Positions 1-7,066 of a DNA stretch of 64,000 nucleotides are shown here, in pieces. How positions within the stretch are numbered: position 1 is the first letter of the stretch; every line of letters starts with the position of its first letter. Under the pieces are notes generated by a model that did no database searches, had not been told where the DNA came from, and was given only the letters and a program-made list of their open reading frames with translations. The position numbers and the translations under genes are program-made. Origin of the DNA: Pseudomonas sivasensis (lineage in GTDB: Bacteria > Pseudomonadota > Gammaproteobacteria > Pseudomonadales > Pseudomonadaceae); the NCBI RefSeq assembly GCF_013778505.1, contig NZ_JAAOWU010000019.1, positions 1 through 64,000 on the forward strand. Direction: 5' to 3'.

Positions 1-965
1 GTTGGAACCTGGTGACGTCGGACGCTGCTGCAGAGGCGCAAAATTTCGGCCGCGATGAACACGTGGGCCATGCCGAGCGCTACAGCCGCGCCCGCGAGTT
101 TCATAAGGTGGTGACGGGCCTTTGGGACAGCTGGGAAGACGACGCCTTCGTGCGCGACAAAGCCAGCGGCACCTACTACGAGCCGACGAAGCGGCATGTG
201 CTCGATCATGTGGGCGAACACTTCCGGGTCAAAGGCCCGCTGAACGTGGCGCGCTCGCCTCAAGGCCAGCCGGTGATCGTGCAGGCGGGTTCTTCGGAAA
301 CGGGCCGCGATTTGGCGGCACAGACCGCCGAGGTGGTGTTTACCGCACAGACTTCGCTGGCCAATGCCCAGGCATTTTATGCTGATCTCAAAGGGCGCCT
401 GGACGGGTATGGACGTCAGTCGGATTCGCTGAAAATCATGCCCGGCGTGTTTGTGGTGGTCGGGCACACCGAGGCCGAGGCCCAGGCAAAATTCGAGGCA
501 TTCCAGGATCTCGTGGAGCCCGAAGTCGGCGTTGCCTTGCTGGGGCGCATGCTGGGCAATTTCGACCTGTCAGGGTACCCACTGGATGGGCCGTTGCCGG
601 AGCTGCCATTGACCGACAGCGGGCAACGGAGCCGTCAGCAATTGCTCAGTGATTTGGCTCATCGCGAACAGTTGACCCTGGGACAGCTGGGCCGGCGCAT
701 CGCCGGTGGTCGCGGGCATTACAGCCTGATCGGCACGCCCGCGCAGATTGCCGATGAGCTGCAAAACTGGTTCGAAAACGGCGCGGCGGATGGTTTCAAT
801 ATCCTGGTGCCTCATCTGCCCGGTGGGCTGGAGGATTTCGCCCAGTGGGTGGTGCCTGAACTGCAACGGCGTGGCCTGATGCGCACCGAATACACCGGCA
901 CGACCTTGCGGGAAAACCTCGGTTTGGCGCGCCCGGAAAATCGCTTCAAGGAGACTCCGGCATGA
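1..965 (+). CDS. LLM-class FMN-dependent monooxygenase, 5' end outside window
   Basis: This is the C-terminal part of a flavin-dependent monooxygenase of the NtaA/SnaA/DszA group, which oxidises organosulfur or amino-polycarboxylate compounds with FMNH2 supplied by a separate reductase. The frame is already open at base 3 and reads WNLVTS, the conserved motif found about 130 residues into these roughly 450-residue enzymes, so about the first quarter lies upstream. The end carries the family motif DGFNILVPHLPGG. The stop overlaps the start of the next gene (ATGA), so the two are translationally coupled. Sulfonate or sulfone use is inferred from that neighbour; the exact substrate is not readable. 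Confidence 0.85.
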   Translation, partial: WNLVTSDAAAEAQNFGRDEHVGHAERYSRAREFHKVVTGLWDSWEDDAFVRDKASGTYYEPTKRHVLDHVGEHFRVKGPLNVARSPQGQPVIVQAGSSETGRDLAAQTAEVVFTAQTSLANAQAFYADLKGRLDGYGRQSDSLKIMPGVFVVVGHTEAEAQAKFEAFQDLVEPEVGVALLGRMLGNFDLSGYPLDGPLPELPLTDSGQRSRQQLLSDLAHREQLTLGQLGRRIAGGRGHYSLIGTPAQIADELQNWFENGAADGFNILVPHLPGGLEDFAQWVVPELQRRGLMRTEYTGTTLRENLGLARPENRFKETPA

Positions 966-1891
966 AGATCCCGGCACTGTTGTTGGCCTTACTGATGACC
1001 CAAACCGCTTGGGCGGCCGAGCCGGACACCCTGCGCATCGGCTACCAGAAAGGCTCCATCGCTTTGGTCCTGGCCAAGGAACATGGCCTGTTGGAAAAAC
1101 GCTTCCCGCAGACGGATGTGAAGTGGATCGAATTCCCCGCCGGCCCGCAGATGCTTGAAGCGCTCAACGTGGGCGCACTGGATGTGGGCTCCACCGGCGA
1201 CATCCCGCCGCTGTTCGCCCAGGCGGCGGGCGCCGACTTGGTGTATATCGGCGCCGAGCCGCCCAAGCCCAGCGCCGAAACCATACTGGTGCGCAATGAC
1301 AGCCCACTGCATTCGGTGGCGGATTTGAAAGGCAAGAAAGTTGCCTTCCAGAAAGGCTCCAGCTCCCACAACCTGATCCTGCGCGCGCTGAACAAAGCGG
1401 GCCTTAGCTACAAGGACATCCAGCCGGTGTACCTGCCGCCCGCCGATGCCCGCGCGGCGTTCGAACAAGGCAGCGTGGATGCCTGGGCGATCTGGGAGCC
1501 CTACTCGTCCCTCGCCTTGAGCCAGAGCCCCAGCCATGTGCTGGCCAATGGTGAAGGCTTGGGGTTGTCGGGACCGGTGTACACCGCGCGGCGTGAATAT
1601 GCCCAGGCCAACGGTGGATTTATCCATGATCTGCTGGGTGAGTTGACCAACGCCGAAGCACTGACCCGCAGCCAGCGTGAGGACAGTTTGAAGGTACTGA
1701 CAGCCTTCATGGGCCTGCCCGGTGACGTGATCGCCCGCTATATGGATAACCGCCCGCCATCGCCGATTTTGCCGATTGATGAGGGGATTATTCAGGCGCA
1801 GCAAGCGACGGCGGATTTGTTTTTCCAGAACCGGTTGTTGCCCAAGGCGATTGAGGTGAAGCAGGCCGTGTGGAAATCCGAAGTCCACTGA
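962..1891 (+). CDS. Sulfonate-type ABC transporter substrate-binding protein (SsuA-like)
   Basis: This 309-residue periplasmic binding protein of the SsuA/TauA/NMT1 family captures aliphatic sulfonates or related sulfur sources for an ABC importer. Residues 1-18 form a signal peptide ending in TAWAA, followed by the family opening LRIGYQKG and motifs such as GSTGDIPPL and DAWAIWEPY. The ATG overlaps the monooxygenase stop codon, so substrate binding and oxidative desulfonation are probably co-expressed. No permease or ATPase gene follows; the gene ends directly before the REPIN array, so the transporter partners must lie upstream or elsewhere. Confidence 0.85.
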   Translation: MKIPALLLALLMTQTAWAAEPDTLRIGYQKGSIALVLAKEHGLLEKRFPQTDVKWIEFPAGPQMLEALNVGALDVGSTGDIPPLFAQAAGADLVYIGAEPPKPSAETILVRNDSPLHSVADLKGKKVAFQKGSSSHNLILRALNKAGLSYKDIQPVYLPPADARAAFEQGSVDAWAIWEPYSSLALSQSPSHVLANGEGLGLSGPVYTARREYAQANGGFIHDLLGELTNAEALTRSQREDSLKVLTAFMGLPGDVIARYMDNRPPSPILPIDEGIIQAQQATADLFFQNRLLPKAIEVKQAVWKSEVH

Positions 1892-1898
1892 AATCAAA

Positions 1899-3243
1899 AT
1901 GTGAGAGGGGGTTTGCTCCCGATGGCGGTGTGTCAGTCACTTGATGTTTTGACTGTTGCACCGCCATCGGGAGCAAGCCCCCTCCCACAGTTGAGTGGAT
2001 TCCAGTCCGGCAATGTGTTGATCGTGAATGCGTAAAGATAAAGCTAAGTAACTGCCCCCCTAAAGATCAAAATGTGGGAGGGGGCTTGCTCCCGATGGCG
2101 GGGTGTCAGTCACTTGATGTTTTGACTGTTGCACCGCCATCGGGAGCAAGCCCCCTCCCACAGTTGAGTGGATTCCAGTCCGGCAATGTGTTGATCGTGA
2201 ATGCGTAAAGATAAAACTAAGTAACTGCCCCCCTGAAGATCAACATGTGGGAGGGGGCTTGCACCCGATAGCGCTGAGTCAGTCACTTGATGTTTTGACT
2301 GTTGCACCGCCATCGGGAGCAAGCCCCCTCCCACAGTTGAGTGGATTCCAATCCGGCAATGTGTTGACCGTGAATGCGTAAAGTTAAAGCTAAGTAACTG
2401 ACCCCCTGAAGATCAATATGTGGGAGGGGGCTTGCTCCCGATGGCGGTGTGTCAGTCACTTGATGTTTTGGCTGTTGCTCCCGATGGCGGTGTTTCAGTC
2501 ACTTGATGTTTTGACTGTTGCACTGCAATCGGGAACAAGCCCCCTCCCACAGTTGAGTGGATTCCAGTCCGGCAATGTGTTGATCGTGAATGCGTAAAGT
2601 TAAAGCTAAGTAACTGACCCCCTGGAGATCAATATGTGGGAGGGGGCTTGCTCCCGATGGCGGTGTGTCAGTCACTTGATGTTTTGGCTGTTGCACTGCA
2701 ATCGGGAACAAGCCCCCTCCCACAGTTGAGTGGATTCCAGTCCAGCAATGTGTTGATCGTGAATGCGTAAAGATAAAACTAAGTAACTGACCCCCTGAAG
2801 ATCAAAATGTGGGAGGGGGCTTGCTCCCGATGGCGGGGTGTCAGTCACTTGATGTTTTGACTGTTGCACCGCCATCGGGAGCAAGCCCCCTCCCACAGTT
2901 GAGTGGATTCCAGTCCGGCAATGTGTTGATCGTGAATGCGTAAAGTTAAAGCTCAGTAACTGACCCCCTGAAGATCAACATGTGGGAGGGGGCTTGCTCC
3001 CGATGGCGGTGTGTCAGTCATTTGATGTTTTGACTGTTGCACCGCCATCGGGAGCAAGCCCCCTCCCACAGTTGAGTGGATTCCAGTCCGGCAATGTGTT
3101 GATCGTGAATGCGTAAAGATAAAGCTCAGTAACTGACCCCCTGAAGATCAATATGTGGGAGGGGGCTTGCTCCCGATGGCGGGGTGTCAGTCACTTGATG
3201 TTTTGACTGTTGCACCGTCATCGGGAGCAAGCCCCCTCCCACA
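1899..3243. repeat. Tandem array of eight REPIN hairpins, 173-bp period
   Basis: Eight copies of an inverted REP pair lie head to tail. Left arms (core GTGGGAGGGGGCTTGCTCCC) begin at 1899, 2072, 2245, 2418, 2634, 2807, 2980 and 3153. Each is followed by about 45 bp of loop and the reverse-complement arm, then a nearly identical spacer of about 80 bp containing TTGAGTGGATTCCAGTCC. Successive starts are 173 bp apart except between units 4 and 5 (216 bp), because unit 4 has an internal 43-bp duplication. The last unit stops after its right arm. The array sits between convergent genes and is non-coding. Confidence 0.95.
2434..2519. repeat. 43-bp internal tandem duplication in the fourth REPIN unit
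   Basis: The stretch 2434-2476 is repeated at 2477-2519 with two differences. It covers the end of the left REP arm and most of the loop, giving this hairpin a half-duplicated left side. This accounts exactly for the unit being 216 bp rather than 173 bp. Confidence 0.9.
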
Positions 3244-3254
3244 TTTTTAACGCG

Positions 3255-4046
3255 TCAGGCTTGAGTGCGGGTGCTTTTTTCGACGACGCACATCGGCGTA
3301 CCAGAAACCGGCTCATTGATGATCTGCACCTGCACCTCAAAGACCTCCCGCATCAACTGCGCACTGATCACCTGCCCCGGCGCGCCATCGGCGACCAGAT
3401 GACCGCCGTGCATCACCGCCAAATGATCGGCATAGCGGCACGCCTGGTTGATGTCGTGGAGCACGGTGATCACGGTCTTGCCTTCGGCGGCCAGTTCGCA
3501 CATCAAGTCCATGAGTTCGACCTGATGACTGATGTCGAGATAGGTCGTCGGTTCATCCAGCAATACCACCGGCGCGTTCTGCGCCAGCACCATCGCCAGC
3601 CACGCGCGTTGGCGCTGGCCACCGGACAGATCCGCCAGGGCGCGGTCGGCCAGGTTGTCCAGTTCCAGGCGCTGCAGGGCCTGGTTTACCTGGGATTGAT
3701 CGCTGCCGCTGAGGCGTCCCCACAATGAGTTGTGAGGACTGCGGCCGTAGGCAACCAACTGGCGCACGCTGACGCCTTCCGGCACCGGCAATACCTGGGG
3801 CAGAAACGCGATCTGCCGTGCCAGCTGGCGGGCGGACAAGGCGCTGTAAGGCTGGCCGTCGAGCGTCAGTTCACCCTGCGTAGGTTTGAGAATGCGCGCA
3901 AAGGCCTTGAGCAACGTGGACTTGCCGCAGCCGTTGGGCCCGATCAGCGCGGTGACTTTTCCCACCGGTGGCGCAAACGAAAGCCCCTGCACGATGCGTG
4001 TGCCGCCGTAGCCGATATCAAGCTCGCGGGCCTGGAGAATACTCAT
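3255..4046 (-). CDS. Fe-siderophore ABC transporter ATP-binding protein (FecE/FepC family)
   Basis: This 263-residue ATPase energises import of ferric siderophores through the two FecCD permeases encoded just upstream. Walker A (GPNGCGKST) is at about residues 36-44, the signature SGGQRQR at about 141, Walker B VVLLDEP at about 160, and the switch histidine in VLHD. The start at 4046 is preferred over an in-frame codon 51 bases upstream because that extension does not look like family sequence and the start falls 4 bases after the preceding stop. It is the last gene of the uptake operon, facing the REPIN array. Confidence 0.9.
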   Translation of the reverse strand: MSILQARELDIGYGGTRIVQGLSFAPPVGKVTALIGPNGCGKSTLLKAFARILKPTQGELTLDGQPYSALSARQLARQIAFLPQVLPVPEGVSVRQLVAYGRSPHNSLWGRLSGSDQSQVNQALQRLELDNLADRALADLSGGQRQRAWLAMVLAQNAPVVLLDEPTTYLDISHQVELMDLMCELAAEGKTVITVLHDINQACRYADHLAVMHGGHLVADGAPGQVISAQLMREVFEVQVQIINEPVSGTPMCVVEKSTRTQA

Positions 4047-4050
4047 GTCA

Positions 4051-5019
4051 TCAACCCTTGAACCGTGCCAGCAACCAAAGAAAATACGGTGCGCCAATCA
4101 CCGCCGTCAGCACCCCGGCGGGGATTTCGCTGGGCGCGATCAACGTGCGCCCGAGGGTGTCGGCCAGCACCAGCAACAGCGCGCCGACCAGCATCGCCGC
4201 CGGCAGCAGGTACTGGTGATGCCCGCCCACCAGCCGCCGCGCCATGTGCGGTGCGACCAGACCGATAAACCCAATCGGCCCGATCACGCCTACGCCCAGG
4301 CTGGTGAGCAGCACCGCGCAAGCCATCGCCAGCCAGCGCGTGCGACTCAATGCGGTACCCAGGCTGTGGGCCGCTTCATCACCGAGGGCGATCAGGTTCA
4401 GCGGTTTGGCCAGGCATAGCCCCAACGGGATCAGCAGCAGGAACGGCAACACCAGCGCCACATGGTGCCAGTTGCGGCTCCACAGGCTGCCGGTGAGCGC
4501 GAGCAGCGCGGTGTTGATATCCAGCGGATGGGACAGGATCAGAAACTCGGTGACGCTGGACAAGGTCACCGCAATCGCCACCCCGGACAGCGCGAAGCGC
4601 ACACCGGAAAAACTCACGCCGGTGTTGTACAACGCCAGCAGCAAAGCGCCGCCGGCACCGCCCAGGCAGGCCACCAACGGCAGCCAGGCAATCGGCAGGT
4701 GCGGCCAACTGATGATCGCCACGGTCAGCGCCAACCCCGCGCCTTGGGTCACGCCGAGGATTTCCGGCGAGGCCAGCGGGTTGCGGATCACGCCTTGCAC
4801 GATCGCACCGGCCAGGCCGAAGGCTGCGCCTGCGAGGATGGCGATCAGGCTGCGCGGCAGGCGGTGGTTCCACACTTCGAAGTCGAGAGCGTCATGGGCC
4901 AGCAGGCGATCGAAGACGGTCGCGGGCTTGAGCCACAACGTGCCGGCGCTGAGGCTGACGAAGGTCGCCAGCAGCAACAGGCCGAGCAGCAACCACAGGC
5001 GAAAACGTGGGCGGATCAT
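4051..5019 (-). CDS. Fe-siderophore ABC transporter permease (FecCD family), second subunit
   Basis: This 322-residue inner-membrane permease belongs to the FecCD/BtuC family and forms a heterodimer with the product of the preceding gene. It is strongly hydrophobic with about ten predicted helices and carries the family signatures NPLASPEILGVTQGA and IGFIGLVAPHMAR, the latter part of the ATPase-contact loop. Length is usual for the family. The start overlaps the stop of the upstream permease (ATGA), and the ATPase start follows after 4 bases, so all three are coupled. Confidence 0.92.
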   Translation of the reverse strand: MIRPRFRLWLLLGLLLLATFVSLSAGTLWLKPATVFDRLLAHDALDFEVWNHRLPRSLIAILAGAAFGLAGAIVQGVIRNPLASPEILGVTQGAGLALTVAIISWPHLPIAWLPLVACLGGAGGALLLALYNTGVSFSGVRFALSGVAIAVTLSSVTEFLILSHPLDINTALLALTGSLWSRNWHHVALVLPFLLLIPLGLCLAKPLNLIALGDEAAHSLGTALSRTRWLAMACAVLLTSLGVGVIGPIGFIGLVAPHMARRLVGGHHQYLLPAAMLVGALLLVLADTLGRTLIAPSEIPAGVLTAVIGAPYFLWLLARFKG

Positions 5020-6005
5020 AGGGCGCGCCTGGCAAGAAACAGAAAGAACGGTGCGCCGATCAGCGCAGTGACTACACCGGCCGGGGTTTCCACCGGAAAG
5101 GCCACGGCGCGGCTGAGCAGGTCGGCGCCGAGCACGATCACCGCGCCCAGCGCCGCACTCAGCGGGATCAGCCAGCGGTAATCATTGCCGAGAAACTGGC
5201 GCAGGATATTCGGCGCAATCAAGCCGACAAAACCAATCGGCCCCACCGCGCAGACACTGGCGCCCACCAGCAACAGGCTGGCAATGAACACTTGCAAGCG
5301 CAGGCTGGTGATGCCCACGCCCAACGAGCGGGCGGCGTCTTCGCCAAGGTTGATCAGGTTCAGGCGTGGCGCACACCACAGCGCCCACAGGCCACCGATC
5401 AAGGTGCACGGCCACAGCAGTTGCACTTGGGCAGCGCCCACATTGGCGAGGGAGCCGGCCAGCCAGTTCAATACGCTTTGTGCCTGAGCCTCCACCAGAA
5501 TCACCGTGAGCCGGGTCAAGGCAGCGCACAACGCCGCCACCGCCACGCCGGCCAATACCAAGCGACCTTGGGCCGTGGTCGGCGACCAGGCGCCACCGAG
5601 GCTGAACACCGTGACCCAGGCCAACGCGCCACCGATGCAGGTCATCAGCAAGGCGCCACCGGCAAACGGCGGTGCAACCAATCCTGTCGAAAACAACGCC
5701 AGCCCCAACGCCGCTCCCGCCGTCACGCCAAATAACGACGGCGAGGCCAGGCGGTTACGGGTGATGCCTTGCATCAGTGCCCCGGCAAGGCCCAGGCAAG
5801 CACCCACCAGCGCCGCACACACCGCGCGCGGCACCCGCAATTGGGCAACGATATAAGCCATATTGCCGCCGACAGCACCTTGATGAACCAAGCCATTCCA
5901 GGCATCTGTCGCAGTCAGGGTGAACGGTGACCAGCTGTACAACGACAACCAGAACAGCACGGCGCCGAGCAGCACAATGCCCGCCGCCGCGAGACTACGC
6001 GCCAT
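5016..6005 (-). CDS. Fe-siderophore ABC transporter permease (FecCD family), first subunit
   Basis: This 329-residue FecCD-family permease begins 2 bases after the binding-protein stop codon. Recognisable segments are GLAGALMQGITRN, SLFGVTAGA and GPIGFVGLIAPNILR. It pairs with the following permease to form the transmembrane channel of the siderophore importer. The specific siderophore cannot be read from the sequence. Confidence 0.92.
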   Translation of the reverse strand: MARSLAAAGIVLLGAVLFWLSLYSWSPFTLTATDAWNGLVHQGAVGGNMAYIVAQLRVPRAVCAALVGACLGLAGALMQGITRNRLASPSLFGVTAGAALGLALFSTGLVAPPFAGGALLMTCIGGALAWVTVFSLGGAWSPTTAQGRLVLAGVAVAALCAALTRLTVILVEAQAQSVLNWLAGSLANVGAAQVQLLWPCTLIGGLWALWCAPRLNLINLGEDAARSLGVGITSLRLQVFIASLLLVGASVCAVGPIGFVGLIAPNILRQFLGNDYRWLIPLSAALGAVIVLGADLLSRAVAFPVETPAGVVTALIGAPFFLFLARRAL

Positions 6006-6007
6006 GT

Positions 6008-6928
6008 TTATTGGCTCAGTACGGCGTTGCCGCCCTTGAGAATCGCCAAGGCGTCTTCGGCGATCTGCTCCGAAGCGAGCACGCCACGGTTGCGCGCCCA
6101 GCTGTCGCCATCCACTTCGGCCACATGCTTGTTACGCACGGCACCGAGCACTTGCCAGAGTGGCTGCTTGCTCCACGTGTCGACGATGCTCGGGCGACGG
6201 TAATGGCCGACCAGCAACCAACCGGGGTCAAGGGCCAGCAGTTGTTCCAGGCTGACGAATTCGGTGGGGGCGGCATTGGCGCGCACCGAAGGCACTTTCA
6301 GGCCGATGGCTTGGAGCACGCTCCCGGCGTACGAATCCGGGCCGTGCACCGAAAAGCTGTCTTCGCGGGCGACACCGAACAGCACGCTGGCACCGGCGGG
6401 AATCTGTTGGGCAATTTTTGTCAGGTTCGCGCGGTTCTGGGCGATGCGCGCTTCCATCTGCGGGCTTTTGCCCAAGGCCTTACCGATCAGCTCGGCGGAC
6501 TTGAGGCTGCCCTCATAGTCCTCACCGCGCGAAGGCAGCAACAAGGTTGGCGCGATGCTGGCCAAGTCGCTGTACAGCGCTTGATGGCGATTGAGGTCGG
6601 CGACGATCAAGTCCGGCTTGAGCCGGGCGATTTCCTCGATACTCGGCTGCGAACGCAGGCCCACTGACGTCCACTGGCCGATGGCCTGGCGCACACGGGG
6701 CAAAACGCGGTTGGCGTCGCCATCATCCGCTGCACCGACGGGGGTCACGTCAACGGCAGCAAGGCTATCGAGAAAGGAGAACTCCAGCACCACCACACGC
6801 TTGGGCGCATCGGGCAGATGCACAGCGTGCTGGCCGTCGTTGAGATCGATGGGTGCAGCACTTAACAGGCTTGAAGAGAACGCCAGCAGGCAGGCAGCAA
6901 GGATGGGGATGGAGCGCAACAGTTGCAT
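6008..6928 (-). CDS. Fe-siderophore periplasmic binding protein (FecB/FhuD-like)
   Basis: This 306-residue periplasmic protein delivers the iron-siderophore complex from the outer-membrane receptor to the permease pair. Residues 1-24 are a signal peptide (cleavage near LLSAAP), followed by the class III binding-protein fold opening PKRVVVLEFSFLDSL and IARLKPDLIVAD. It heads a four-gene run (binding protein, permease, permease, ATPase) with gaps of 0-4 bases and lies 138 bases after the receptor gene in the same direction. A Fur-like sequence is found upstream at 7010-7028. Confidence 0.9.
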   Translation of the reverse strand: MQLLRSIPILAACLLAFSSSLLSAAPIDLNDGQHAVHLPDAPKRVVVLEFSFLDSLAAVDVTPVGAADDGDANRVLPRVRQAIGQWTSVGLRSQPSIEEIARLKPDLIVADLNRHQALYSDLASIAPTLLLPSRGEDYEGSLKSAELIGKALGKSPQMEARIAQNRANLTKIAQQIPAGASVLFGVAREDSFSVHGPDSYAGSVLQAIGLKVPSVRANAAPTEFVSLEQLLALDPGWLLVGHYRRPSIVDTWSKQPLWQVLGAVRNKHVAEVDGDSWARNRGVLASEQIAEDALAILKGGNAVLSQ

Positions 6929-7009
6929 GAAGGGACCTCGGCGTTAAAACACCCCGGCTGGACCGGCTGGGGAAAACGGCGGGTACTATTCCATATCAGC
7001 GCGGCGTGA

Positions 7010-7028
7010 TCAAAAAACATTCTCATTT
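7010..7028 (-). promoter_or_regulatory. Candidate Fur box upstream of the siderophore ABC operon
   Basis: On the minus strand the segment AATGAGAATG lies about 90 bases before the binding-protein start and matches 8 of 10 positions of the core of the Fur consensus (AATGATAATC). The remaining half is poor (T-rich), so this is only a candidate. Iron control of the operon would be expected from its function. Confidence 0.35.
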
Positions 7029-7053
7029 GTGGGAGGGGACTTGCCCCTCCCCC
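7027..7053. repeat. Single REP-like palindrome between receptor and binding-protein genes
   Basis: TGTGGGAGGGGACTTGCCCCTCCCCC resembles the REP core of the 1.9-kb array and can fold as GGGAGGGG/CCCCTCCC. It is a lone REP, without an inverted partner, in the intergenic space after the TonB receptor stop. It may act as an mRNA-stabilising 3' hairpin for the receptor transcript. Confidence 0.6.
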
Positions 7054-7066
7054 ATTTGATCGGCGT

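Noticed and set aside
1899..3243. CRISPR array or satellite-type coding repeat
   Set aside because: The period is regular, but the supposed spacers are almost identical to one another, the repeats are 90-bp hairpins and no cas genes are present. Short minus-strand open frames in each unit are by-products of the repetition.
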